The notes below the pieces were generated by a model that was not told the origin of the DNA, searched no databases, and saw only the letters and a list, made by a program, of their open reading frames with translations. The translations under genes and the position numbers were made by a program. Shown here piece after piece: positions 1-10,084 of a stretch of DNA of 64,000 nucleotides (its first letter is position 1; every line of letters starts with the position of its first letter). The stretch covers positions 1-64,000 of the forward strand of contig JALHRL010000013.1 in the NCBI GenBank assembly GCA_022841465.1, given 5' to 3'. Source of the DNA: Bacteroidia bacterium. GTDB lineage: Bacteria; Bacteroidota; Bacteroidia; B-17B0; Aurantibacillaceae.

Positions 1-240
1 GTTTTTTCTAAAGAAGAAGCTAGAGAAATATTAATGAATATTTTCTCAACTAAAATTAAATTTCATGAATTAAAAAACTTTAGCTCTCAAGAAAGATTTG
101 GAAAAGACGATGACACCGCACTGCATAGGATACCGGAATTAAAAAAATGCATACATACAATTGAAGAAATTATTTCCAAAGTAGAAAATAAAAAACTAAT
201 AATAAATGCAGAGGTAACCATATCTTTTTCTAATGAATAA
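1..240 (+). CDS. hypothetical protein, 5'-truncated by window edge
   Basis: Frame is open from base 1 (VFSKEEAREILMNIF...) to the TAA at 240, so the listed ATG at 34 is probably internal. Confidence 0.55.
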   Translation, partial: VFSKEEAREILMNIFSTKIKFHELKNFSSQERFGKDDDTALHRIPELKKCIHTIEEIISKVENKKLIINAEVTISFSNE

Positions 241-246
241 TTATTT

Positions 247-1083
247 ATGTTTAAAGAAAGGGAATTAGTAATAGCTACAAAACACAAGAAAGAAAAAGTT
301 ATTGCTCCTATTTTAGAAAAAGAACTTGGTGTAAAATGTTTTACCATTTCAAACTTAGACACCGATATACTTGGAACTTTTACGGGAGAAATTGAAAGAA
401 AAACTGATCCTGTAACCACAGCAAGAAACAAATGCCTTATGGCAATGGAATTAGCAAATTGCGACATGGCCATTGCCAGCGAAGGTTCTTTTGGCCCACA
501 CCCTACCATTTACTTTGCTCCTGCCAACGAAGAATTTCTAATTTTTATTGATAGACTAAATAATTATGAAATAATAAGCAGGGAAATTAGTTTAGAAACA
601 AATTTTAATGGCGCAGACATAAATTCAGAAGAAGAGCTTTGGTTATTTGCTAAAAAAATCAAATTCCCTTCGCATGCGCTAATATTAAAAAACTCAAAAG
701 AAAATTTTACCGAAATTATAAAAGGAATTAAAAACAAAAATGTTTTAAAAAAGATATTTTATAATTTCATTTCCAGGTATGGCAACGCTTATGTTGAAAC
801 AGATATGCGAGCTATGTATAACCCCACGCGGATGAAGGTAATTAAAAAAACCACCAAAAAACTGGTAAATAAAATAAACTCCTATTGTCCGGAATGCAAA
901 ACACCGGGCTTCTCAATGCGTGACGCTATATTTGGATTACCTTGTGAAAAATGCAAATTACCAACCCAAAGTGTTTTAAAATACATCTATATATGTACAA
1001 AATGCAATTATACAAAAGAAGAAATTTATCCTAATAAAAAACACAGTGAAGATCCTATGTATTGTAATAATTGTAACCCTTAA
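247..1083 (+). CDS. DUF6671-like protein with C-terminal zinc-ribbon motifs
   Basis: 278 aa; C-terminal CPEC, CEKC, CTKC and CNNC pairs; N-terminal ATKHKKEKVIAPILEKELG; starts 7 nt after the previous stop. Confidence 0.75.
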   Translation: MFKERELVIATKHKKEKVIAPILEKELGVKCFTISNLDTDILGTFTGEIERKTDPVTTARNKCLMAMELANCDMAIASEGSFGPHPTIYFAPANEEFLIFIDRLNNYEIISREISLETNFNGADINSEEELWLFAKKIKFPSHALILKNSKENFTEIIKGIKNKNVLKKIFYNFISRYGNAYVETDMRAMYNPTRMKVIKKTTKKLVNKINSYCPECKTPGFSMRDAIFGLPCEKCKLPTQSVLKYIYICTKCNYTKEEIYPNKKHSEDPMYCNNCNP

Positions 1084-1089
1084 TAACTT

Positions 1090-2052
1090 ATGAATTTAAA
1101 TTTACTAATTGACAATCTTACAAATCCGGCATTACTTTTTTTTACTTTAGGAATTGTTGCGGTTTACTTAAAAAGCGACTTAGAAATACCTCCTAATTCA
1201 TCTAAATTTATCTCCCTTTACTTACTATTTGCCATTGGATTTAAAGGTGGTCAGGAATTGTCACATGAAACATTCACCAGCGAAATTGGTTTATCAATGC
1301 TGTTTGGGATTTTAATTTCATTAATAATACCACTTTATACTTTTTTTATCTTAAAAAGAAAATTAAATGTATTTGACGCAGGTGCCATTGCGGCTGCTTA
1401 TGGTTCAGTAAGTGCTGTTACGTTTGTAACAGCAGTATCATATCTAGAGTCTCAACAATTAAACCTGCATGGATATATGGTTGCAATTATGGCTTTAATG
1501 GAATCACCTGCCATCATTATGGGTTTAATATTAATTTCCATTTTTAATAAAGATGATAAAGAAAAGATTCAAAAACGAACTGCACTTAAACATTCGTTAA
1601 CCAATGGTAGTGTTTTACTAATTCTTGGCAGCTTAGTTATAGGGTATCTGGCAAATGCTAAGCAGGCTGAAGGAATAAAACCATTTACAAACGATTTATT
1701 TAAAGGATTTCTTGCAATTTTCTTGTTAGACATGGGAATTACAAGCGGTAAAAAACTTAAAGCATTTTTCTCTTTCGGTTGGTTTCCTTTTATTTTTGCT
1801 CTCATAATTCCTTTATTTAATGGTTCAATTATTGCCATTTTAAGTTCATTTGTAACACATGAAATTAATAACCGATTTATGTTTGCAATCTTGGCAGCAA
1901 GTGCTTCTTACATTGCCGTTCCTGCTGCAATGAAAATTTCCGCACCAAAAGCTAATCCCGGACTTTTTCTGCCAATGGCACTTGCTGTTAGCTTTCCTGT
2001 AAACATCACCATTGGAATGCCTTTGTATTTTTTAATTGTACAAAATACCTAA
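1090..2052 (+). CDS. SbtA-like sodium-dependent bicarbonate transport family permease
   Basis: 320 aa, about 10 TM; NPALLFFTLGIVAVYLKSDLEIPP, FKGGQELS, GSVSAVTFVTA and SASYIAVPAAMK motifs typical of SbtA/DUF897. Confidence 0.85.
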   Translation: MNLNLLIDNLTNPALLFFTLGIVAVYLKSDLEIPPNSSKFISLYLLFAIGFKGGQELSHETFTSEIGLSMLFGILISLIIPLYTFFILKRKLNVFDAGAIAAAYGSVSAVTFVTAVSYLESQQLNLHGYMVAIMALMESPAIIMGLILISIFNKDDKEKIQKRTALKHSLTNGSVLLILGSLVIGYLANAKQAEGIKPFTNDLFKGFLAIFLLDMGITSGKKLKAFFSFGWFPFIFALIIPLFNGSIIAILSSFVTHEINNRFMFAILAASASYIAVPAAMKISAPKANPGLFLPMALAVSFPVNITIGMPLYFLIVQNT

Positions 2053-2097
2053 TTAAAACTATTCTTTTTCTTCAATAATTAGTAAATTGCATCAATC

Positions 2098-4317
2098 ATG
2101 CATTTACCGCATCTTATTATAGATTTGGCCCTAATTCTAGCAGCCGCATCGTTAATTGGAATTATTTTTAAATTCCTAAAGCAACCCGTTGTACTGGGTT
2201 ATATAATTGCTGGAGTAATTGTTGGCCCATATTACAAATTTTTTCCAACCGTTATAGAAATAAACAGTATTAAAACGTGGGCAGAAATTGGAGTAATAAT
2301 TTTATTATTCAATTTAGGTTTAGAATTCAGTTTCAAAAAATTAATTAAAGAAGGCTCGCGGGTTATAATTATTGCTTTGTTTGGTGTATTACTCACTCTG
2401 CTTTCCGGTTATATTCTAGGGAAATTAATGGGATGGAATAATATGGATAGTATTTTTATGGGTGGAATACTATCCATAGCATCCACTACAATTATTATAA
2501 GAGCATTTGATGAATTAGGAGTAAAAACACAAAAATTCACCAATATTGTTACCAGTGTTTTAATTGTTGAAGACTTGGTAGCTGTTATTTTAATGGTAAT
2601 ACTTTCTACTATTTCTATTAGCCGCGAGTTTCAGGGAACCGAATTACTATTTTCTGTTTCAAAACTTGCATTCTTTCTGGTGTTATGGTTTGTTTCCGGG
2701 ATTTTCTTTTTACCCAGCATTTTAAAATTTTTAAAACCCATTTTAAACGAAGAAATTTTATTAATTGTATCTTTGGCTCTTTGCTTTGGCGTGGTAATTA
2801 TGGCTCTTAAAGCAGGTTTTTCTCCTGCATTTGGTGCTTTTATAATGGGCTCTATTTTAGCAGAAACCACCAAAGCAGAAAGAATAGAACATATTATTTC
2901 GCCCATTAAAACACTTTTTGGCGCGGTGTTTTTTGTATCGGTAGGCATGTTGCTTGACCCTGTAATAATTGCCAAAAACATTTACCCAATTATTTTAGCA
3001 GTTACAGTTTTATTATTAGGAAAACCTCTTTTTATTACGGTAGGTTCGTTAGTTACAGGCCAACCTTTAAGAATATCCATTCAAACCGGATTAAGTTTAT
3101 CTCAAATTGGTGAATTTTCGTTTATTATTGCAACGTTGGGTTTAAGTTTAAACGTAACCAGTGATTTTTTATATCCTGTGGCCGTGGCTGTTTCGGTTAT
3201 TACCACATTTACCACACCGTATATGATAAAGCTATCAGACACCGTATATAAATTTTCAGATAGAAAGCTGCCGCAAAAATGGAAAGACTTAATAAATAAT
3301 TATAGTATAAGTGCTGAAAAAATTATTGAAGTGAATGATTGGAGAAAATTAGTAAGAAATACAGTAGTAAATTCTATTATTTTTTCGGTAATTATTTTAA
3401 CTGTAATTATTTTTAATATAAAAGTAATTCAACCTTACTTTTGGGAATATAAATGGAGCAGAATGATAACAGCATCTATCACCATTACAATCATCTCTCC
3501 CTTTCTTTGGGCATTATCATTCAGAAAAGGAGATAAAACACCCTATTCCAAAATTTGGGCTAACAAACAATACCGTGGACACTTAGTAATACTTCAGTTC
3601 GCTAGAATTTTTCTTTCACTATTTTATATTGGTTTCTTGTTTGATAGATTATTTTCCCCTCAAATTGCTTTAATTGGCGTTTCAATAACGTTAGTAATAT
3701 TGTTTTTGTTTTATAAAAAAATTCAAAATTTTTACAACATTCTTGAAGATAGATTTAAGTTTAATTTAAACGAAAGAGAATTTAACCAAAAAGTAAATTC
3801 GAAGGATATTGCACCATGGGATACCCATCTATCAACATTTAGTTTAAACTCGCGTTCTCCCTTTATTGGAAAAACATTACTGGAATCAAAAATAAGAGAA
3901 GATTTTGGTGTTAATATTGCAGCTATTGAAAGAGATGATATTACCATTAATGTTCCTGATAGATTTGAAAGATTGTATCCACACGATATCATTTCTGTTA
4001 TTGGAACCGACGAGCAATTAAAAAATTTCAGAGACTATCTTTCTAAATCTGAAATGGGTTCAGATTTATTACAGCGAAAAACGGAAGTAAAATTATTACA
4101 CTTTACACTTCATAAAGGCTCACAATTAATTGGTAAAACCATTAAATACTCTAACATTCGTGAACTTTCTAAAGGGCTTGTAGTTGGTATTGAAAGAAAC
4201 GGTAAAAAAATATTAAACCCGGAATCAAATTTAGTTTTTAATGAAGGTGATTTAATTTGGATAGTGGGGAATGAAAAAAGGATACAAATTTTAGCAAACG
4301 AAAACAAAGAAAAATGA
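2098..4317 (+). CDS. CPA2-type cation:proton antiporter with two C-terminal RCK_C (TrkA-C) domains
   Basis: 739 aa; Na_H_exchanger core (LGYIIAGVIVGP, LLFNLGLEFS, FSPAFGAFIMG, SLSQIGEFSFI); two RCK_C-like modules near the C-terminus. Confidence 0.88.
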   Translation: MHLPHLIIDLALILAAASLIGIIFKFLKQPVVLGYIIAGVIVGPYYKFFPTVIEINSIKTWAEIGVIILLFNLGLEFSFKKLIKEGSRVIIIALFGVLLTLLSGYILGKLMGWNNMDSIFMGGILSIASTTIIIRAFDELGVKTQKFTNIVTSVLIVEDLVAVILMVILSTISISREFQGTELLFSVSKLAFFLVLWFVSGIFFLPSILKFLKPILNEEILLIVSLALCFGVVIMALKAGFSPAFGAFIMGSILAETTKAERIEHIISPIKTLFGAVFFVSVGMLLDPVIIAKNIYPIILAVTVLLLGKPLFITVGSLVTGQPLRISIQTGLSLSQIGEFSFIIATLGLSLNVTSDFLYPVAVAVSVITTFTTPYMIKLSDTVYKFSDRKLPQKWKDLINNYSISAEKIIEVNDWRKLVRNTVVNSIIFSVIILTVIIFNIKVIQPYFWEYKWSRMITASITITIISPFLWALSFRKGDKTPYSKIWANKQYRGHLVILQFARIFLSLFYIGFLFDRLFSPQIALIGVSITLVILFLFYKKIQNFYNILEDRFKFNLNEREFNQKVNSKDIAPWDTHLSTFSLNSRSPFIGKTLLESKIREDFGVNIAAIERDDITINVPDRFERLYPHDIISVIGTDEQLKNFRDYLSKSEMGSDLLQRKTEVKLLHFTLHKGSQLIGKTIKYSNIRELSKGLVVGIERNGKKILNPESNLVFNEGDLIWIVGNEKRIQILANENKEK

Positions 4318-4583
4318 AATTAAAACGACCCAATAAAAAACTGGAAGAACAAATAAAACAAGCCATTAAAAACTTGTATTGCCCTGTACATTCAAAACCG
4401 GCTGCTATTGCTATGGAAGATGAAGAAGCAGAAGTTCAGGTAGAAGCTTGTTGCGTGTTTTTTAAAAAAGATGTTTTTACAATTGGTGAACGTATGCGTA
4501 AAGATTTTTTATACCGCGATCAAAAAACGCGCGAGCGTTTAGACCGTGAATGGAAAAAATCGAAAGGGAAATCAAAAGAGTAG
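4314..4583 (+). CDS. small Cys/His-containing hypothetical protein
   Basis: 89 aa; CPVH and CC motifs, basic C-terminus; ATGA overlap with the antiporter stop. Confidence 0.65.
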   Translation: MKLKRPNKKLEEQIKQAIKNLYCPVHSKPAAIAMEDEEAEVQVEACCVFFKKDVFTIGERMRKDFLYRDQKTRERLDREWKKSKGKSKE

Positions 4584-4587
4584 TGTT

Positions 4588-7500
4588 TTAATTCACCACT
4601 ATTTTCTTCGTTACACTTCCGTTTTCTTTAGTAACCACTACAAAGTAAATTCCGGGTGTTAATAAAGAACTGTTGTATTCAAATATATCTTCATTACCCA
4701 CTTTATGTTTTGAAATTATTCCTCCCAAAACATTGGTAATTGTAATTTCTGAATTTTCGATACCCGAACCACTAATTGTAAATTTATCTTTAGCAGGATT
4801 AGGATAAACATTTACTATGGTATTTAAAAATTGTTCGGTTAGAGATGTTGTTGGGAAAGTTGTAAAACTGTATTCTATAAATCCTCCAAAATCTGATTGT
4901 AATGTTTTTAAAGTACCGCCGGCCGCATTTTTAACACGCACGTATCCACTTCCCTGAGCCGAATTGGCCCACCATGTTAAACCATCTTGGCCCTGATCGG
5001 TTACAACTAAACGATAACATCCGGTTAATTGATAATAATCTTTATACGTTGTGTTGGCAGCGGTAAAACTACTTGCGCCAACCACATTGCCATTATCATC
5101 ATATAATTTATACTCGTTATGTGTGTAATAATTATTGGTTCTGAATTCTATCATAAAATTATCGGGAACTTGATCTGCTTTATTAAATTCAGATTGATAT
5201 TTATTATTGTAAACATAATCATCTACCAAATTATTTACTTTTTTAATTTCGGTATGAAAAACGTTTCCGGTAGTTTGCAATCCATTTAACCACAAAGTAT
5301 TTATTGGCAATTTAATGGTAACGGTATCCATAAACGCTAAGGTGCCGGTCCATGTGTAGGTTTGTTTTACTGCTGAATTGTTTAACCAATAATCTAATTC
5401 AATTGACGTAACGCTTGTTGAACCTGTGTTTTGTACTAAAATTTTTGGCGACGAACACATAGCGTTATGACGAGAATAAAGAACCTTATTACTTGGCTCT
5501 AATACATCAATAATAGACGCATCTAAAGAATGATTAGCACCGCCATACGTTACCAATTGATGTGCCGCATGATAACGGTAATCTCCATTTGCAACAGAAG
5601 GATTAGAACAATTGTAATCTAATGTAACTGTATTACCCGGCGTAACGTGTGGTGTAATATTGTGTTCTTTCACTAAACTAGATTCACCCGGACACCAACC
5701 CTGACGATCGTATACCCAAGTTCCTCCTTGTGGATAAACCGGAATACCCGAACACTCTTGTGTAATGTACCAGGCAAATTCGTTTGAGCCTCCGTTTACA
5801 TTAAAGTAGTGATTTACCAATCCTCCATTTTGATGAAACTCCCCTTCGCTTCCATGACCTGTAATAGTAGAGCGAACTTTAAAATATTGTCCGTTTGATA
5901 ACAAAGGAACATTTAAAGTAGGGAAATAATTATTGTTGGTAATATTTCCAATAGAAGGTGCTCCGGTTCTATTGGTACCTTGCCATAATTGATTAAATTC
6001 TAAAACAGTTCTTGGCGGCGTTCCTATAATAAAATAAAAATCAATATCCATTTGTTCTTGATACTGCCCGCCTAAGGTCATAACCATACGTTTAGGGCCT
6101 TGTAATAATGGTGCAAAATCTGTTACATCGTAATACCAAGTTTTCCCTTTAATACCTAAATCTAATCCTTTCCCATAGGGTGTAACAAAGCTCATTATTT
6201 CATTATAAAAAGGATATCGCTCATAATAAGGTAAGTTAACAATATTAATAGTTGCATCAGGTGTAACGGCAATGGTACCCGTTAATACGTTATTGTTATC
6301 ACCATCATAAATATTCTTTGCAAGTGCCTGATAATAATAATTGGTACTTACTAAAATTACCGCATCGTGCATCATTGGCGTAACTGTTGCGTTTGAAGTG
6401 ATGGAATAATTTTGTACAATGTTAGCGTTTCGTACAACAGAATCGCGCACAATAACGGTATTAGTGGTGGTTGAATATGTTCCTCTAAAAAATACTACAT
6501 TGGGTCTTACGGAAGTTTCTGTAAACATTCTGCTTAGTTTATCACCTCGGTCAAATGACCATGTTAAGTTTACACCATTAGAAGATAAAGCGTTTTTACT
6601 ATCGTTAATTATTTGTCCGCTCCCCTCGCCCATTTTATAATACGCTAATAAATTAGAATAAAAAGGATGACTTGCATCAATGGGTTTATTCATCCATGCT
6701 AAAATATCTGCAGCAGATAATTCTTTATCCCAAATGGTTAATTGATTTACCTTTCCTTTATAATTATTAGTAAAACCATTGCCTTTTCCTAAGATTAAAT
6801 TTAAAATTGACATTGGTTTTGTTTTACCTGTGCCAGAATGCCATAGTGTGCCATTTAAATAAATTTTCATGCTTCCTGTAACCGTATTTTTTGTAAAAGC
6901 CCAATGATTCCATTGCCCCTCGGTTTCATTAACGGCAGCCAATTTATTAATTCTGTCGTAACCACCGGCGCTATATCCGGCATCAAAATAAATATTACTA
7001 TCGCTCCAAGGAAAGTGAATATTTAAATTACGTTGACTTGCATTATTTCCCCAGCCTTCCAAAACAGATGTATTTGCGGGTAATAAAGAAGCTGTTCCAT
7101 AAGCCCAAAGTGTAACAGTGATTTCATTATTGATGGTACTTAAACTTGATGTATTAATAGTTGCGTGGCCATTAGAACCTAAATCAACAGCGTAATTATT
7201 ATTGGTGTATAATGCCAAATTTGCCGAATAACTTAATCCATTAAACACAATAGGTGTAGAAGGAACGGTATTAGTGAAAGAGAAATCAATTAATATATTA
7301 CTGGTTCCATCCCAATTAAACGGAGTGGTGAATTGTATTCGATTATCTCCTGTTACAAATGAATAATTTTGATTAAACACTTGCGTAAAACCGGTTAAAG
7401 TTGGAGAGCTTGCTACTAAAGCGGTATTGGTAACAGCAGTATGTTGCATTTTTACTTTAAAGAAATTTACATTACCGCCTGCATTAGCTACGTTTAAAAT

Positions 7501-8064
7501 AAAACCATGTATTAAACCAGCCGTTAAACCTGATGATGTAAGTTCAGTTGCCGTTACAAGTATTTGTGAGCGCCCTGAAACCTCGTTTGATTTTAATAAA
7601 TTGGGAGTGGAAATATTTCCGGCACCAATAGTAAATAATGTTTCTGAAGTAGTAGAATTTAAAACCACATTGGATTGCACATAATCGTAATAGTCGTATA
7701 GTGCTTGTGTAACGTAAGGAAAAGTTGTTCCGGTAAAATTTGAAATTAAATAATCAGGGTGATATTTTAATGCTTGTTCTATTTTTGAAGAATCAACAAT
7801 GTAGGTGTTACACGAATAATCCCATTCTCCACATCCTTGATTAGGCCATGTTTGATTTGAGATTAAACCATTTTTACAACGCATGTTGTATTTCATGATA
7901 ATTTTCTCGTAGGTTAGTGCATTACTCGGGAAATTTATTAATGTATCGCGCGAAGCACTTCCATACTTCCATGATTTTATTTTTATTGTATCACCAATGT
8001 TGGTTTGCGAATTTAGATTCAACAAAGTGGTAAACAGAAACAATTGTAAAAGGATTTTTTTCAT
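4588..8064 (-). CDS. Secreted PNGase F-like protein with LamG insertion and T9SS type A sorting domain
   Basis: Signal peptide; GCGEWDYSCNTY, HGSEGEFHQNGG and YDRQGWCPGE motifs as in PNGase F family; LamG-like AVDLGSNGHATI...WNHWAFTK...IYLNG; C-terminal VYPNPAKDKFTI...ITKKIVVN. Confidence 0.82.
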   Translation of the reverse strand: MKKILLQLFLFTTLLNLNSQTNIGDTIKIKSWKYGSASRDTLINFPSNALTYEKIIMKYNMRCKNGLISNQTWPNQGCGEWDYSCNTYIVDSSKIEQALKYHPDYLISNFTGTTFPYVTQALYDYYDYVQSNVVLNSTTSETLFTIGAGNISTPNLLKSNEVSGRSQILVTATELTSSGLTAGLIHGFILNVANAGGNVNFFKVKMQHTAVTNTALVASSPTLTGFTQVFNQNYSFVTGDNRIQFTTPFNWDGTSNILIDFSFTNTVPSTPIVFNGLSYSANLALYTNNNYAVDLGSNGHATINTSSLSTINNEITVTLWAYGTASLLPANTSVLEGWGNNASQRNLNIHFPWSDSNIYFDAGYSAGGYDRINKLAAVNETEGQWNHWAFTKNTVTGSMKIYLNGTLWHSGTGKTKPMSILNLILGKGNGFTNNYKGKVNQLTIWDKELSAADILAWMNKPIDASHPFYSNLLAYYKMGEGSGQIINDSKNALSSNGVNLTWSFDRGDKLSRMFTETSVRPNVVFFRGTYSTTTNTVIVRDSVVRNANIVQNYSITSNATVTPMMHDAVILVSTNYYYQALAKNIYDGDNNNVLTGTIAVTPDATINIVNLPYYERYPFYNEIMSFVTPYGKGLDLGIKGKTWYYDVTDFAPLLQGPKRMVMTLGGQYQEQMDIDFYFIIGTPPRTVLEFNQLWQGTNRTGAPSIGNITNNNYFPTLNVPLLSNGQYFKVRSTITGHGSEGEFHQNGGLVNHYFNVNGGSNEFAWYITQECSGIPVYPQGGTWVYDRQGWCPGESSLVKEHNITPHVTPGNTVTLDYNCSNPSVANGDYRYHAAHQLVTYGGANHSLDASIIDVLEPSNKVLYSRHNAMCSSPKILVQNTGSTSVTSIELDYWLNNSAVKQTYTWTGTLAFMDTVTIKLPINTLWLNGLQTTGNVFHTEIKKVNNLVDDYVYNNKYQSEFNKADQVPDNFMIEFRTNNYYTHNEYKLYDDNGNVVGASSFTAANTTYKDYYQLTGCYRLVVTDQGQDGLTWWANSAQGSGYVRVKNAAGGTLKTLQSDFGGFIEYSFTTFPTTSLTEQFLNTIVNVYPNPAKDKFTISGSGIENSEITITNVLGGIISKHKVGNEDIFEYNSSLLTPGIYFVVVTKENGSVTKKIVVN

Positions 8065-8249
8065 GAGATTTTCAATATAATAATCAACTAAATCGTTTTA
8101 ATTAAGGTAATAAAGATAAGAAAAGAATTTTAAATGAAAATAAATTATTGGATATTATCCGCTAATTAACATTTAGAAGAAATTTAGGGTCTGATAACCA
8201 AGACTTAAATTTAATTTATTTGTAGTTTAGCTACTATTAATAATTAAAA

Positions 8250-8675
8250 ATGGAAACGAATAATAAAACAAGCATTACTGTATCAGTAGATATAAACGCC
8301 AATTTAGAAACAGTTTGGAATAAATTTACCTTACCTGAACATATTATTCATTGGAATTTTGCATCGGACGACTGGTGTTCGCCCAAAGCAGAAAATGATT
8401 TGCGTGTAGGTGGTAAATTTCATTCAAGAATGGAAGCAAAAGACGGAAGCTTTGGTTTTGATTTTGAAGGAACCTATTTGCAAGTAAAGCCAATGGAGTT
8501 AATTGAATACATTTTGGCTGATGAAAGAAAAGTGAAAATACTTTTTGAGACAAAAGCGCATCAAACCTTAATTACAGAAACCTTTGATGCTGAAAATGAA
8601 AACCCAATTGAAATGCAAAAAATGGGATGGCAAGCCATTTTAAACAATTTTAAAAAATACGTTGGATCAAATTAA
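8250..8675 (+). CDS. SRPBCC (AHSA1-like) family protein
   Basis: 141 aa; TVWNKFTLPEHIIHWNFASDDWCSPKAENDLRVGGKF. Confidence 0.88.
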   Translation: METNNKTSITVSVDINANLETVWNKFTLPEHIIHWNFASDDWCSPKAENDLRVGGKFHSRMEAKDGSFGFDFEGTYLQVKPMELIEYILADERKVKILFETKAHQTLITETFDAENENPIEMQKMGWQAILNNFKKYVGSN

Positions 8676-8676
8676 T

Positions 8677-9099
8677 ATGACAGAACCAATTTACCCTTGC
8701 TTGTGGTTTAACGGTCAAGCCGAAGAAGCAGCAAATTATTATTGTTCTATTTTTCCGAATTCAAAAATAACAGCCCTTACCCCACTGGTGGTTACATTTG
8801 AATTAAACGGTAAAAAGTTTATGGGACTAAACGGTGGGCCTAATTTTAATTTTAATGAATCGGTTTCGTTTGTTATCAACTGTGAAACACAAGAAGAAAT
8901 TGATAATTATTGGAATAAATTAACCAAAGACGGGCAAGAAGGCCCCTGCGGTTGGTTAAAAGATAAATTTGGAGTTTCGTGGCAAGTAATACCATCAGTT
9001 CTGCAAAAACTAATGAGCGATCCTACAAGAGCAGAACGAGTTGGCAAAGCTTTTATGCAAATGAAAAAATTTGATATTAAAAAATTACTGGAAGCCTAA
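8677..9099 (+). CDS. VOC/PhnB-like (3-demethylubiquinone methyltransferase-like fold) protein
   Basis: Start moved from the ORF-track 8662 to ATG 8677 just after the upstream TAA; YPCLWFNGQAEEAANYYCSIFPNSKI and GPCGWLKDKFGVSWQVIP. Confidence 0.88.
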   Translation: MTEPIYPCLWFNGQAEEAANYYCSIFPNSKITALTPLVVTFELNGKKFMGLNGGPNFNFNESVSFVINCETQEEIDNYWNKLTKDGQEGPCGWLKDKFGVSWQVIPSVLQKLMSDPTRAERVGKAFMQMKKFDIKKLLEA

Positions 9100-9100
9100 C

Positions 9101-10084
9101 TTACCTGATTAGGAGAGTTAGTTTTAGTAATGGAATATCAAAAGCACTATAAAAATAATTACCGTACTGTTTTTTAAGATTTGAGTAAATTTCCTTATCC
9201 GTACTATTGGCTATTGCTTTAAACGCTTTATATGAACGGTATTTTACAAACCACTTAAGTTTTAATTGCCCGTTAAACCCGGCAAAATTCCTTAATTCAA
9301 AAAATTCCTTTTTGTGTAATAACTTAATTCCAAATAAAAGTGCTTCAATATGCTCGTTGTAATAATTTTTGGATGTATTTACATTTTTTTCTGTCGTAGA
9401 TTTATCGTGTATTCTAAAGCCGCATAATTTTTCAGGAATATATTTAAGCCCGTATACCGAGGAAATACGCAACAAATACTCTAAATCGCAAATTTGTTTT
9501 AAATCCGAATCAAAATAGCCCATCTTACTAATTATTTCCTTATTAATAAAACTTAAACTGGGTTCAGCAATAAAATTAAGAGATACATTATTTGAAGCAA
9601 TTTTTGAAATTATACGAGCTGAAAAATTATTAGAGATAAAATATCCGGTATTTTCAAGGGTTTTTACCCTTTGTTGGTAATAATCCAAAACATCTTCCGT
9701 AGCTTTTTTCTCAATTATAAAATTACGTTTACAAACTATTAAATAAACATCTTTCTCAATAGCACCTACAAATTTTTGCAAACAATTAGGCTCCATATAA
9801 TCATCCTGAAAAATAAATTTTACCCACTCCCCTTTTGCTTCCTGCATGCATTTATTCCAGTTACCTACTAATCCTAAGTTGTGAGGGTTTTTTATAAAGC
9901 GAATTTTATCACTTTTTTGAAGGTATTCTTCAATAATTACAGAAGTATCATCAGTAGAAACATCGTCGCAAATAATTATTTCATAATTAGTATATGTTTG
10001 CCCAATGCATGAATCTATACACGCTCTTAAATACAAAGCGCCGTTATAAGTAGGAATGCATATGGAAACAAGAGGTTTATACAT
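9101..10084 (-). CDS. GT2 family glycosyltransferase
   Basis: VSICIPTYNGALYLRACIDSCIGQTYTNYEIIICDDVSTDDT. Confidence 0.93.
   Translation of the reverse strand: MYKPLVSICIPTYNGALYLRACIDSCIGQTYTNYEIIICDDVSTDDTSVIIEEYLQKSDKIRFIKNPHNLGLVGNWNKCMQEAKGEWVKFIFQDDYMEPNCLQKFVGAIEKDVYLIVCKRNFIIEKKATEDVLDYYQQRVKTLENTGYFISNNFSARIISKIASNNVSLNFIAEPSLSFINKEIISKMGYFDSDLKQICDLEYLLRISSVYGLKYIPEKLCGFRIHDKSTTEKNVNTSKNYYNEHIEALLFGIKLLHKKEFFELRNFAGFNGQLKLKWFVKYRSYKAFKAIANSTDKEIYSNLKKQYGNYFYSAFDIPLLKLTLLIR

Noticed and set aside
87-509. ORF 140 aa on the minus strand, and many similar 60-147 aa ORFs opposite clear genes (e.g. 1569..1838, 2631..2981, 28817..29257, 60024..60509)
   Set aside because: They lie fully opposite well-supported CDSs and have no recognisable motifs; treated as shadow ORFs.
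9101-9119. CCTAA...TTAGG at the convergent end of the VOC and GT2 genes as a terminator
   Set aside because: Five-bp weak stem overlapping the coding ends and no T run.
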